This document shows positions 5,283 to 11,044 of a DNA stretch of 11,044 bases, piece by piece. The notes under the pieces are model-generated. The model saw only the letters and a program-made list of their open reading frames with translations. It was not told where the DNA came from and did no database searches. Positions within the stretch are counted from its first letter, which is position 1. Each line of letters opens with the position of its first letter. The stretch covers positions 1 through 11,044 of the forward strand of contig CACZPB010000078.1 in assembly GCA_902782905.1 (NCBI GenBank), read 5' to 3'. The DNA comes from an uncultured bacterium (GTDB lineage: Bacteria; Cyanobacteriota; Vampirovibrionia; Gastranaerophilales; Gastranaerophilaceae). The position numbers and the translations under genes were made by a program.

Positions 5283-6191
5283 CTAAGAAACGCTGTTAGC
5301 ACCGGAAACAATTTCAACCAATTCTTGCGTAATTGCGCCTTGACGAGCTTTGTTATAATCAACAGTAAGCGTTGTAATCATTTCTTCAGCGTTGTTGGAA
5401 GCAGCTGACATAGCAGTCATTCTGGAAGCAAGTTCACTTGCATTTGCCTCTAAAAGCGCCTGATAAATAGAATTTGTTATGTACATCGGAACAAGCTGCT
5501 GCAATACTGAATGAGCAGACGGCTCAAATTCCATAAGAGGATCAATCTCATTTTGTGAAGCTTTTTCTACCTTTACCGGCAAAACTTTCCACGTAACAAC
5601 ATTGTATGACATCATATTGTTGAAATGTGTTGTAAATATATCAATACCGTCAATTTCACCTTTTACGAAGTCTTCTGCTATATCCTCAGCAATTAAGTTT
5701 GCACCGGTAGCAGTCGGGTCATTTGCGACTTTTAGATATCCTTCTTTTAAAATATAGTTTCCTTTTTTATTTTTAAAAGCAGAAACAGCTTTTTGTCCCA
5801 CAGGATAAATTACGGTTTTAATACCCTTTTCCGTATTTTCTTTGACTCTCTGCAAAGCTGCTTTTATAACATTTGCGTTATATGCTCCTGCAAGACCCTT
5901 GTTTGAAGTCATAACAAGCAGACCTTCTGATTTTATAGTTCTTGAAGAGATTAAGACAGGATAATTATCAATACCTTTTTCAAGTTTCAAGCCTTGAACT
6001 GAGTACTCACTTACTGTTGCAAGCATTTTTCTGAATAAATGCAACAACTCGTCAGCAAATGGTCTTGCAGCTTTTACTGTCGTTTCGGCCTTTTTAACCT
6101 TTGCTGCTGCAACCATTTTCATAGCCTTTGTGATTTTTTTAGTATTTTGAACACTATTTATTCTGTTTTTTATGTCTTTTAAGCTTGGCAT
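5283..6191 (-). CDS. atpG: F1Fo ATP synthase subunit gamma
   Basis: Gamma is the central rotor shaft that transmits c-ring rotation to the catalytic sites. The N-terminal helix MPSLKDIKNRINSVQNTKKITKAMKMVAA and the C-terminal helix SELASRMTAMSAASNNAEEM, then NKARQGAITQELVEIVSGA, are the two family hallmarks. Length is 302 residues. Between VTWKVLPVKVEKASQNE and PSAHSVLQQLVP there is no room for the roughly 30-40-residue segment that cyanobacterial and chloroplast gamma carry there, so the photosynthetic regulatory insertion is absent. A few extra residues sit elsewhere (around the SSRTIKSEG region). The gene starts 7 bases after atpA, with AGGAT inside the atpA end as a weak ribosome-binding site. 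It is the last gene of the operon: no beta or epsilon gene follows. In cyanobacterial nomenclature this gene is called atpC. Confidence 0.97.
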   Translation of the reverse strand: MPSLKDIKNRINSVQNTKKITKAMKMVAAAKVKKAETTVKAARPFADELLHLFRKMLATVSEYSVQGLKLEKGIDNYPVLISSRTIKSEGLLVMTSNKGLAGAYNANVIKAALQRVKENTEKGIKTVIYPVGQKAVSAFKNKKGNYILKEGYLKVANDPTATGANLIAEDIAEDFVKGEIDGIDIFTTHFNNMMSYNVVTWKVLPVKVEKASQNEIDPLMEFEPSAHSVLQQLVPMYITNSIYQALLEANASELASRMTAMSAASNNAEEMITTLTVDYNKARQGAITQELVEIVSGANSVS

Positions 6192-6198
6192 TATATGT

Positions 6199-7713
6199 TT
6201 ATCCTAATGTTTTTCCATATGCTTCTAAGTTTTCTTTTAGAAGTTTTATATCCTCATCGGAAAGTTTTGCACCTTCATTTAATGCTTTGTTAAGTTCAGG
6301 CATGTTTGCTTCAAAAAATTCAAACCAACCTGCTTTGTAAGATGTAATATTTTTATTATCTATTTCATCCAAATAACCTTCGTTCGCCGCAAACAATATC
6401 GTAACTTGTTCTGCAACCGTTAAAGGTTTATACTGAGGTTGTTTTAGAACTTCTGTAAGCTTTTCACCTCTTAGAAGCTGCTTCTTGGTAGCCGCATCCA
6501 AATCCGAGGCAAATTGCGCAAATGCTTCAAGTTCTCTATACTGTGCCAAATCCAAACGAAGCTTACCTGCAACCTGTTTAATACCTTTTGTTTGTGCAGC
6601 ACCACCTACACGAGATACTGAAATACCGGCATTTATAGCAGGTCTTACGCCTGAATTGAATAAAGATGTTTCCAAGAAAATTTGTCCGTCTGTAATAGAA
6701 ATTACGTTTGTAGGAATGTATGCCGATACGTCTCCTGCTTGAGTTTCGATAATAGGAAGCGCAGTTATACTGCCTCCTCCAAGTTCATCACTTAGCTTTA
6801 CAGCACGCTCCAGCAATCTTGAGTGAAGATAAAATACATCTCCAGGGTATGCTTCACGTCCCGGGGGTCTTTTTAAAAGCAAACTCATTGCACGGTACGC
6901 CTGAGCATGTTTTGTTAAATCATCATAGACGATTAAGACATGTTTTCCTTGCTCCATAAATTCTTCTGCAATAGCAACACCGGCAAACGGTGCAATATAT
7001 TGAAGCGGCGCAGGCTCGTTAGCATTTGCTGCAACTATGATTGAATAATCCATAGCTCCGTGTTTTTCAAGAGTTTTAGCAATTTGGGCAACAGTAGAAG
7101 CTTTTTGACCGACTGCAACATAAATACAAATTACGTCACCGCCTTTTTGGTTAATGATAGTGTCAATTGCAATCGCGGTTTTACCGGTTTGTCTGTCACC
7201 GATTATTAATTCACGCTGCCCTCTGCCTATCGGAGTCAATGCATCAATCGCAGTAAGCCCTGTTTGAAGAGGCTGGTGAACTGATTTTCTTGCAACAATT
7301 CCGGGGGCAACACGTTCAATCGGACGAGTTTTGTCTGATATTATATCACCTTTACCATCTATCGGACGACCGGTCGGGTTGACTATTCTGCCGATAAGAG
7401 CATCTCCTACAGGAACAGATGCAATTCTGCCTGTCGTTTTAACGGTCATTCCTTCTTTAATATGTATATAATCTCCGAGAATAACAACACCAACATTGCT
7501 TTCTTCCAAATTCAGAGTTATACCTAAAGTACCTTTACCGTCCTCAAACTCAACAAGCTCGTTAGACATTACATTCCTGAGTCCGTAAATTCTCGCTATA
7601 CCGTCACCTACTTCGAGCACGGTACCAATATTTGATACTTCGACTTTTGACTCATAATTTTTTATATTCTCTTTTAATATTGAGCTAATTTCGTCAGGAT
7701 TTATAACTGCCAT
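6199..7713 (-). CDS. atpA: F1Fo ATP synthase subunit alpha
   Basis: Alpha alternates with beta in the F1 hexamer and provides the non-catalytic nucleotide sites and the arginine finger. At 504 residues it is full length. The P-loop GDRQTGKT is at residues 172-179. The alpha/beta signature PAINAGISVS is at 358-367, directly followed by R368, which corresponds to the catalytic arginine finger. The RQRE-like stretch before the P-loop and the VAQYRELEAFAQFASDLD-type segment near residues 389-406 are also typical. Start: ATG with AAGGGG about 7 bases upstream (around 7720-7726 on the forward scale), a good ribosome-binding site in the 26-base gap after atpH. No key residue is missing. Confidence 0.98.
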   Translation of the reverse strand: MAVINPDEISSILKENIKNYESKVEVSNIGTVLEVGDGIARIYGLRNVMSNELVEFEDGKGTLGITLNLEESNVGVVILGDYIHIKEGMTVKTTGRIASVPVGDALIGRIVNPTGRPIDGKGDIISDKTRPIERVAPGIVARKSVHQPLQTGLTAIDALTPIGRGQRELIIGDRQTGKTAIAIDTIINQKGGDVICIYVAVGQKASTVAQIAKTLEKHGAMDYSIIVAANANEPAPLQYIAPFAGVAIAEEFMEQGKHVLIVYDDLTKHAQAYRAMSLLLKRPPGREAYPGDVFYLHSRLLERAVKLSDELGGGSITALPIIETQAGDVSAYIPTNVISITDGQIFLETSLFNSGVRPAINAGISVSRVGGAAQTKGIKQVAGKLRLDLAQYRELEAFAQFASDLDAATKKQLLRGEKLTEVLKQPQYKPLTVAEQVTILFAANEGYLDEIDNKNITSYKAGWFEFFEANMPELNKALNEGAKLSDEDIKLLKENLEAYGKTLG

Positions 7714-7739
7714 ACATTTTCCCCTTTATCGCTTTATTC

Positions 7740-8282
7740 TTATGCTTTTATTATATTTTTACTAAGTTTATCTAATTTATGCTTAACACTGTTGTCTACT
7801 ACAGTATCATTAATATTGAAAACCAAACCCGCTATTATATCCGGATTTACTTTCCAACTGATTTTAACATCTTTGTTAAGTTTTAATTTAATTTTATTTT
7901 TGATATCTTCTTTTTCTATGTCAATCAAATCATAAGCTGAAGTAATATCAACGCGTACAATATTCTTAAAGTTTTCTATTTCTTTTTCAAACTCATCTGC
8001 AATGTCATTTATAAGATTCAAACGTTTTTTAAGATTTAAAACATATAAGAAATTGTATACAATCGGCATCAACTTTGATTGAAAAAGTTTACACAAAACA
8101 ACCTGTTTTTCTTCAAGTGAAACAGACGGATTATTAATAACATTTTTTAATTCAGAAGATGAATTGATATTCTCAATAACTTCACGTAAATCATCGAGTA
8201 TATCATCTTTTGAAATACCTTCATCATCTATTGCTAAATCCATTAATGCTTTAGCCCATCTTTTTGCCGCTAAATCCGTCAT
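7740..8282 (-). CDS. atpH: F1Fo ATP synthase subunit delta (OSCP)
   Basis: Delta links the top of F1 to the peripheral stalk. The 180-residue length is typical. The N-terminal helical domain begins with AAKRWAKALMDLA, the usual 'A-RYA-AL' type start. Residues about 70-110 include the FLYVLNLKKRLNLINDIADEFEKE helix expected for OSCP. The C-terminal part contains the WKVNPDIIAGLVFNINDTVVDNSVKHKLDKL segment, matching the family's 'P-lIgG---ig---id-Sv---L--l' pattern. Its ATG directly follows the atpF stop (TAGATG, no gap), and the only purine-rich site lies inside the atpF end, so translation is probably coupled. Confidence 0.95.
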   Translation of the reverse strand: MTDLAAKRWAKALMDLAIDDEGISKDDILDDLREVIENINSSSELKNVINNPSVSLEEKQVVLCKLFQSKLMPIVYNFLYVLNLKKRLNLINDIADEFEKEIENFKNIVRVDITSAYDLIDIEKEDIKNKIKLKLNKDVKISWKVNPDIIAGLVFNINDTVVDNSVKHKLDKLSKNIIKA

Positions 8283-8786
8283 CTAAAATTCCACTCCGTC
8301 TATAGCTTCGATACTTTCTTCAATAAGCTTTTTATGTAAATCTTTATTATTACTTAATTCCTGCATAATTCGATTTTTTGCAACCTCTACTGACGCAAGA
8401 GAAACGCGCCTCATAATATCATTTTTTAGAAGAGTTTGCCTGTTTTCAACAAGTTTTGATAAATTTTTTCCAATATTTTCAGCTGAAACACCGGCATCTG
8501 CTAATATTTTCGAACCTACTGAATTGGCATTTTCTGCTGAATTCTTAATAATTTCTTCTAATTCTTCCGCCAGATTTGACAATTTACATTCAATTGTCTG
8601 TAAATTTTCTTCAGATTTAACTTTCTCATCAGTAGAAACTTCAATTTTTTGCGCCACTGCATTTTTTCCGCGCTCCAGCATACTTATCAAATCAATCTTA
8701 ATAAGTATATACGCAATAATAGAGGCGAACACTATAAAATTGAACAAATTTGTTTTTGAAATATAGTCTAAAAATGCTCCTAACAT
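8283..8786 (-). CDS. atpF: F1Fo ATP synthase subunit b
   Basis: This is the second of two adjacent b-type genes and encodes one arm of the peripheral stalk. The protein has 167 residues. It has a short N-terminal segment, one membrane helix (about residues 16-33, FNFIVFASIIAYILIKI), and then a long charged helix for dimerisation, ending in a helix that would contact delta. Sequence conservation in the soluble part is low, as usual, so identity rests on length, topology and position between b' and delta. AGGAAGG, overlapping the TAG of b', lies a few bases before the ATG, giving a good ribosome-binding site in a 9-base gap. It presumably pairs with the b' product as a heterodimer, as in cyanobacteria and chloroplasts. 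Confidence 0.93.
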   Translation of the reverse strand: MLGAFLDYISKTNLFNFIVFASIIAYILIKIDLISMLERGKNAVAQKIEVSTDEKVKSEENLQTIECKLSNLAEELEEIIKNSAENANSVGSKILADAGVSAENIGKNLSKLVENRQTLLKNDIMRRVSLASVEVAKNRIMQELSNNKDLHKKLIEESIEAIDGVEF

Positions 8787-8795
8787 TGTTCCTTC

Positions 8796-9266
8796 CTAAT
8801 GATAAAGTATCTCATTTACCTTATTATCATCAAAACCGTCGAAGTTACTTCTAAAACCAAGAACTTTTTCGACTATGTCATCTGCTATATCAGACATCCT
8901 TGATTTTAAAATATTTTTTGTATCGTTTGAAATATTATCAAGATCTTTATAAGCCTTATCCAGTTCTTCTTTTGAATTATTCTGTGCTTGTTGAATAATT
9001 ACATTCCTTTGAGCTTTAAAATCATCCAATATTTCATTATATTCAACGCGTGCCCTATCTTTTGCTTCTACAATTTTCTCGTCTCGTTCAAGAACGAGCT
9101 CATTCGCCTTATTATTGTTTTCTTCTGCTAATTTGTAATTGCCCAGTATAAAATCATTTCTTTCCTTAACGATTTTTCTGACAGGTTCATACAAAAGCTT
9201 GTTCATAAAGAAAACAAACAGTAAAAAAGAAATTATTGTAACAAAGAATGTCCCGTTGAATTCCAT
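8796..9266 (-). CDS. atpF2: F1Fo ATP synthase subunit b' (second b-type stalk subunit)
   Basis: This 156-residue protein is the first b-type gene after c, the place of b' in cyanobacteria (there called atpG). It starts with a membrane helix (about residues 8-25, FVTIISFLLFVFFMNKLLY), then the typical EPVRKIVKERNDFI junction, where 'kP---il-eR---I' is common to b/b' proteins. A long Glu/Lys-rich helix follows. The very short N-terminus before the helix is usual for this family. It differs clearly from the following atpF in sequence, so it is an old duplicate and not a recent tandem copy. The gap to atpE is 13 bases with an AGAGG site. Two diverged b genes side by side point to a heterodimeric stator. 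Confidence 0.93.
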   Translation of the reverse strand: MEFNGTFFVTIISFLLFVFFMNKLLYEPVRKIVKERNDFILGNYKLAEENNNKANELVLERDEKIVEAKDRARVEYNEILDDFKAQRNVIIQQAQNNSKEELDKAYKDLDNISNDTKNILKSRMSDIADDIVEKVLGFRSNFDGFDDNKVNEILYH

Positions 9267-9279
9267 TGTTGACTTACCT

Positions 9280-9525
9280 CTAGCCCATCATACCTGATAG
9301 TTTTAAAGCAATAATTAACGCATAAATAGCACAAGCTTCGGCTAACGCAGCACCAGCTAAGAAGAAACCTAAAGCCTTACCAGCTATTTCCGGTTGTCTT
9401 GAAATTGCTTCCATCAAACCTTTTGTTGCAATACCAATACCAAGTCCTGCACCAACTGCACCAAAACCAATTGCGATACCTGCACCTAATTGTGCCAAAT
9501 CAGAAATTGTTTTTACTTCTTCCAT
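9280..9525 (-). CDS. atpE: F1Fo ATP synthase subunit c (proteolipid ring)
   Basis: Subunit c is an 81-residue helical hairpin. Many copies form the rotor ring in the membrane. Helix 1 carries the glycine-rich packing pattern GAVGAGLGIGIA (residues 22-33). The cytoplasmic loop RQPE (43-46) contacts gamma and epsilon. Helix 2 carries the ion-binding carboxylate E63 within GAALAEACAIYALIIAL. The glutamine of helix 1 and the Ser/Thr after the glutamate that make sodium sites in known Na+ rings are replaced here by Ile30 and Ala64-Cys65, so proton coupling is expected. The ATG has the strongest ribosome-binding site of the operon (AAGGAG, 6 bases upstream), consistent with the need for many copies. 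Confidence 0.97.
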   Translation of the reverse strand: MEEVKTISDLAQLGAGIAIGFGAVGAGLGIGIATKGLMEAISRQPEIAGKALGFFLAGAALAEACAIYALIIALKLSGMMG

Positions 9526-9606
9526 ATCTTTCTCCTTTTTAAGTTATTGTTATTTTCTTCCTATTTTTTTTATTGACGTTGTTTTCATCTATGATGTTAC
9601 ACAACT
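9526..9606 (-). promoter_or_regulatory. 81-base A-rich leader before atpE with strong ribosome-binding site
   Basis: The atpB-atpE gap is far longer than the other gaps in this operon (0-26 bases). On the coding strand it is A-rich, with an A8 run and several AACAA-like stretches, and ends in AAAAAGGAG (AAGGAG at 9532-9537) before the ATG. E. coli atpE has an A/U-rich translation-enhancing leader, so a similar role is a reasonable guess. An internal promoter or RNA processing site is the alternative. No stable hairpin is obvious. Confidence 0.4.
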
Positions 9607-10302
9607 TTAATGTTCTTCATTCACAGCCATTGCAATATAAACTGTTGTAAGCATTGTAAATACAAATGCTTGTATACACGCTACCAGTACTTCAAAAAAC
9701 ATTATAGGCAGCGGTAAAAACCAAGCACAGATACCTATTAATGCCGTTATAAGTATTTCACCTGCAAGAATATTTCCGAACAAACGTAAAGCAAGCGTTA
9801 AAGGTCTTGTAAATAATTCCAGTATTTCAATGAGCATGCTAATTATTCCTACGACTGAAAATTCATGCAATAAGAACTTGCCTTTTTTCTTTACAATACC
9901 AACTGTTACATAATAAACAAGAACAATAATTGCCAGTCCTGCTGTCAGATTAATATCATTTGTAGGAGACGCTATCTCACCATGTTTCAACTCAATCATT
10001 TTTAACGGAAGCTGTCCCATAAGGTTAGCGGTTACAATAAACAAGAACAAAGATGCTATTAAAGGCAAATGCTTTTCGCCGTCTTTGTTTATCATACCCT
10101 TAAGTAAATCCGTAAAATATCCGAGTATACCCTCCATTAAATATTGAAGTTTTGTCGGAACCAGAGAAAGAGAACGATTTGTAACGAATGCTATAATCAG
10201 CAAAAATAGCATGGCTGCCCACATAGCAACCAATGTATCCATGTTAAATGCAATTTGGTGTCCAAGTATTACCTTGTTAACAATCCAATGCCCCTCGCTC
10301 AT
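9607..10302 (-). CDS. atpB: F1Fo ATP synthase subunit a
   Basis: Subunit a forms the two half-channels and the stator face of the ion path. At 231 residues it is slightly short but complete. Hydrophobic segments fall at about residues 25-40, 80-100, 118-137, 149-163 and in the last third. The essential arginine is R173 in RPLTLALRLFGNILAGE (residues 166-182). The conserved glutamine opposite it is Q211 in ACIQAFVFTMLTTVYIA. Early motifs such as GHQIAFNMDT (residues 14-23) and TANLMGQLP (91-99) also fit the family. The ATG has AGAGAGG 5 bases upstream. It is the first gene of the operon; no atpI gene precedes it, unlike in most cyanobacteria. Confidence 0.97.
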   Translation of the reverse strand: MSEGHWIVNKVILGHQIAFNMDTLVAMWAAMLFLLIIAFVTNRSLSLVPTKLQYLMEGILGYFTDLLKGMINKDGEKHLPLIASLFLFIVTANLMGQLPLKMIELKHGEIASPTNDINLTAGLAIIVLVYYVTVGIVKKKGKFLLHEFSVVGIISMLIEILELFTRPLTLALRLFGNILAGEILITALIGICAWFLPLPIMFFEVLVACIQAFVFTMLTTVYIAMAVNEEH

Positions 10303-10307
10303 TCAAA

Positions 10308-10353
10308 CCTCTCTTCTTTTTCTTATACTATCATAAATAAAGAGGCAGTGCAA
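10308..10353 (-). promoter_or_regulatory. Candidate atp operon promoter and ribosome-binding site
   Basis: On the minus strand, TTGCAC (10348-10353) and TAGTAT (10325-10330) are separated by 17 bases. They match the sigma-70 boxes at three of six and four of six positions. A purine-rich stretch ending in AGAGAGG (10308-10314) then precedes the atpB ATG by 5 bases. The ribosome-binding site is convincing; the promoter is weak. No terminator lies between the upstream S74 gene and atpB, so read-through is an alternative source of atp transcripts. Confidence 0.35.
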
Positions 10354-10366
10354 ATACTTAATAAAC

Positions 10367-11044
10367 TTATTTTGATTTTTCTAATTTATTTAAGCGTTTT
10401 TCGAAATCAGCATTTTGTTTCGTTAAATCTTCTATAATCTTTTGTTGATTTTCTATCGTTGCCTCAAGTGCGCTTGTCTTGTCAAAGTATGATTTTACGC
10501 TTTCGCTAAGCTCCGCTATCTTTGTATCAAGCTCTTTTACAGCATTTATTACTGCATAAAACATTTCATCCCAACGGATGCGCAAATATCCTGTTTGGTC
10601 TGTTGTAACAGAATTTGGGAAAACTTTTTGTAAATCTTGTGCCATTACACCAACATGAGGAGTTTTATCTTTATCCGCTTTAAATGTATAGTGGAAAAAG
10701 TCAAGCTTCTTGAGTTCTTCTAAACCTGCAATATATTTTGAACCAACATCTTTTAATCTTTTATCACTGCTTGTCGTTTGAAAATCACTAACAGAAACAT
10801 TAGCACTTATTCTTCGGGCGTAATCAAGAAAATTTGTAAGACTTGAGCCTCCAACTTCTCCTCTATTTTTAATCAACAATGCGTCATCACCAGATATACC
10901 ATACGCTATACGCAAATTATCACCACCATCTTGTCTCAGATTCATCAGAACTCTATTTGAGCCTCTCGCTGCTAATGCTACATTACCACCAACTATAAGA
11001 TTTCCCGGGATATAAACAGTATCGTTATTAGTTCCAAGAACTAT
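10367..11044 (-). CDS. Tail-fibre-like protein with C-terminal Peptidase S74 self-cleaving chaperone domain (5' end outside window)
   Basis: The frame stays open to the window edge, so 225 residues of the C-terminus are visible; the ATG at 10945 is internal. The first part (GTNNDTVYIPGNLIVGGNVALAARG and onward) looks like the beta-rich repeats of trimeric fibres. The S74 (endosialidase-type) domain follows. Its S-D-K-R-L-K motif lies about 93-98 residues into the visible part, with the Ser and Lys five apart as in the known Ser/Lys dyad. Next come GLEELKKLDFFHYTF, HVGVMAQDLQKVFPNSV and RWDEMFYAVINAVKEL, and a coiled coil ending in LNKLEKSK. In known cases this domain trimerises the fibre and then cuts itself off. 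The host protein may be a phage tail fibre, a prophage relic or a bacterial surface fibre; no other phage gene is visible. It lies 64 bases before atpB on the same strand. Confidence 0.88.
   Translation of the reverse strand: MVLGTNNDTVYIPGNLIVGGNVALAARGSNRVLMNLRQDGGDNLRIAYGISGDDALLIKNRGEVGGSSLTNFLDYARRISANVSVSDFQTTSSDKRLKDVGSKYIAGLEELKKLDFFHYTFKADKDKTPHVGVMAQDLQKVFPNSVTTDQTGYLRIRWDEMFYAVINAVKELDTKIAELSESVKSYFDKTSALEATIENQQKIIEDLTKQNADFEKRLNKLEKSK

Noticed and set aside
6485..6742. Plus-strand ORF opposite atpA
   Set aside because: It is a shadow ORF on the antisense strand of a highly conserved gene.
8524..8766. Plus-strand ORF opposite atpF
   Set aside because: It is a shadow of the stalk-subunit gene with no independent support.
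10255..10437. Plus-strand ORF across the atpB start and the S74 gene end
   Set aside because: It crosses two genes and their regulatory gap on the opposite strand and has no ribosome-binding site.
1..11044. CRISPR array, tRNA/rRNA gene, insertion sequence or transposase
   Set aside because: I saw no regularly spaced direct repeats, no tRNA-like cloverleaf and no transposase motif. The only mobile-element hints are the S74 fibre domain and the palindromes at 286-332.

Overview
The window looks like an AT-rich chromosome segment of a non-photosynthetic member of the cyanobacterial phylum (Melainabacteria/Vampirovibrionia, perhaps Gastranaerophilales). The main argument is the ATP synthase operon. 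It runs a-c-b'-b-delta-alpha-gamma, has two diverged b-type stalk genes, and stops after gamma, so beta and epsilon must lie elsewhere. This is the cyanobacterial atp1 layout. The gamma subunit lacks the extra regulatory segment of photosynthetic lineages. The phylum call is an inference from gene order and protein features; no database search was possible.

Plus strand, 1-5282. The window opens in the last 82 codons of rplA (ribosomal protein L1), which ends at a textbook terminator with a UUCG tetraloop. A short two-hairpin element resembling a dispersed repeat follows, then a small orphan ORF (401-619). Next is a gene for a secreted, highly charged protein of unknown function (676-1797), whose Shine-Dalgarno site lies inside a hairpin. 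Then comes a compact flagellar export-gate block, fliP-fliQ-fliR-flhB (1911-4814), which encodes the inner-membrane core of the type III export apparatus and its substrate-specificity switch. A two-helix membrane protein of unknown function (4899-5282) closes this side.

Minus strand, 11044-5283. The operon atpB-atpE-b'-atpF-atpH-atpA-atpG reads toward the flagellar block. Its last codon directly abuts the stop codon of the unknown membrane protein, with no base between. Upstream of atpB, on the same strand, is the 3' end of a tail-fibre-like protein with a self-cleaving Peptidase S74 chaperone domain. No obvious terminator separates it from the atp genes.

Functionally, the atp genes encode all of Fo plus the delta, alpha and gamma parts of F1. 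The c subunit has features of a proton-coupled rotor. The flagellar genes make the FliPQR-FlhB gate. No complete new system is evident. The points most worth checking are the S74 gene leading into the atp operon, the hairpin over the ribosome-binding site at 651-675, the repeat-like element at 286-332, and three proteins of unknown function.
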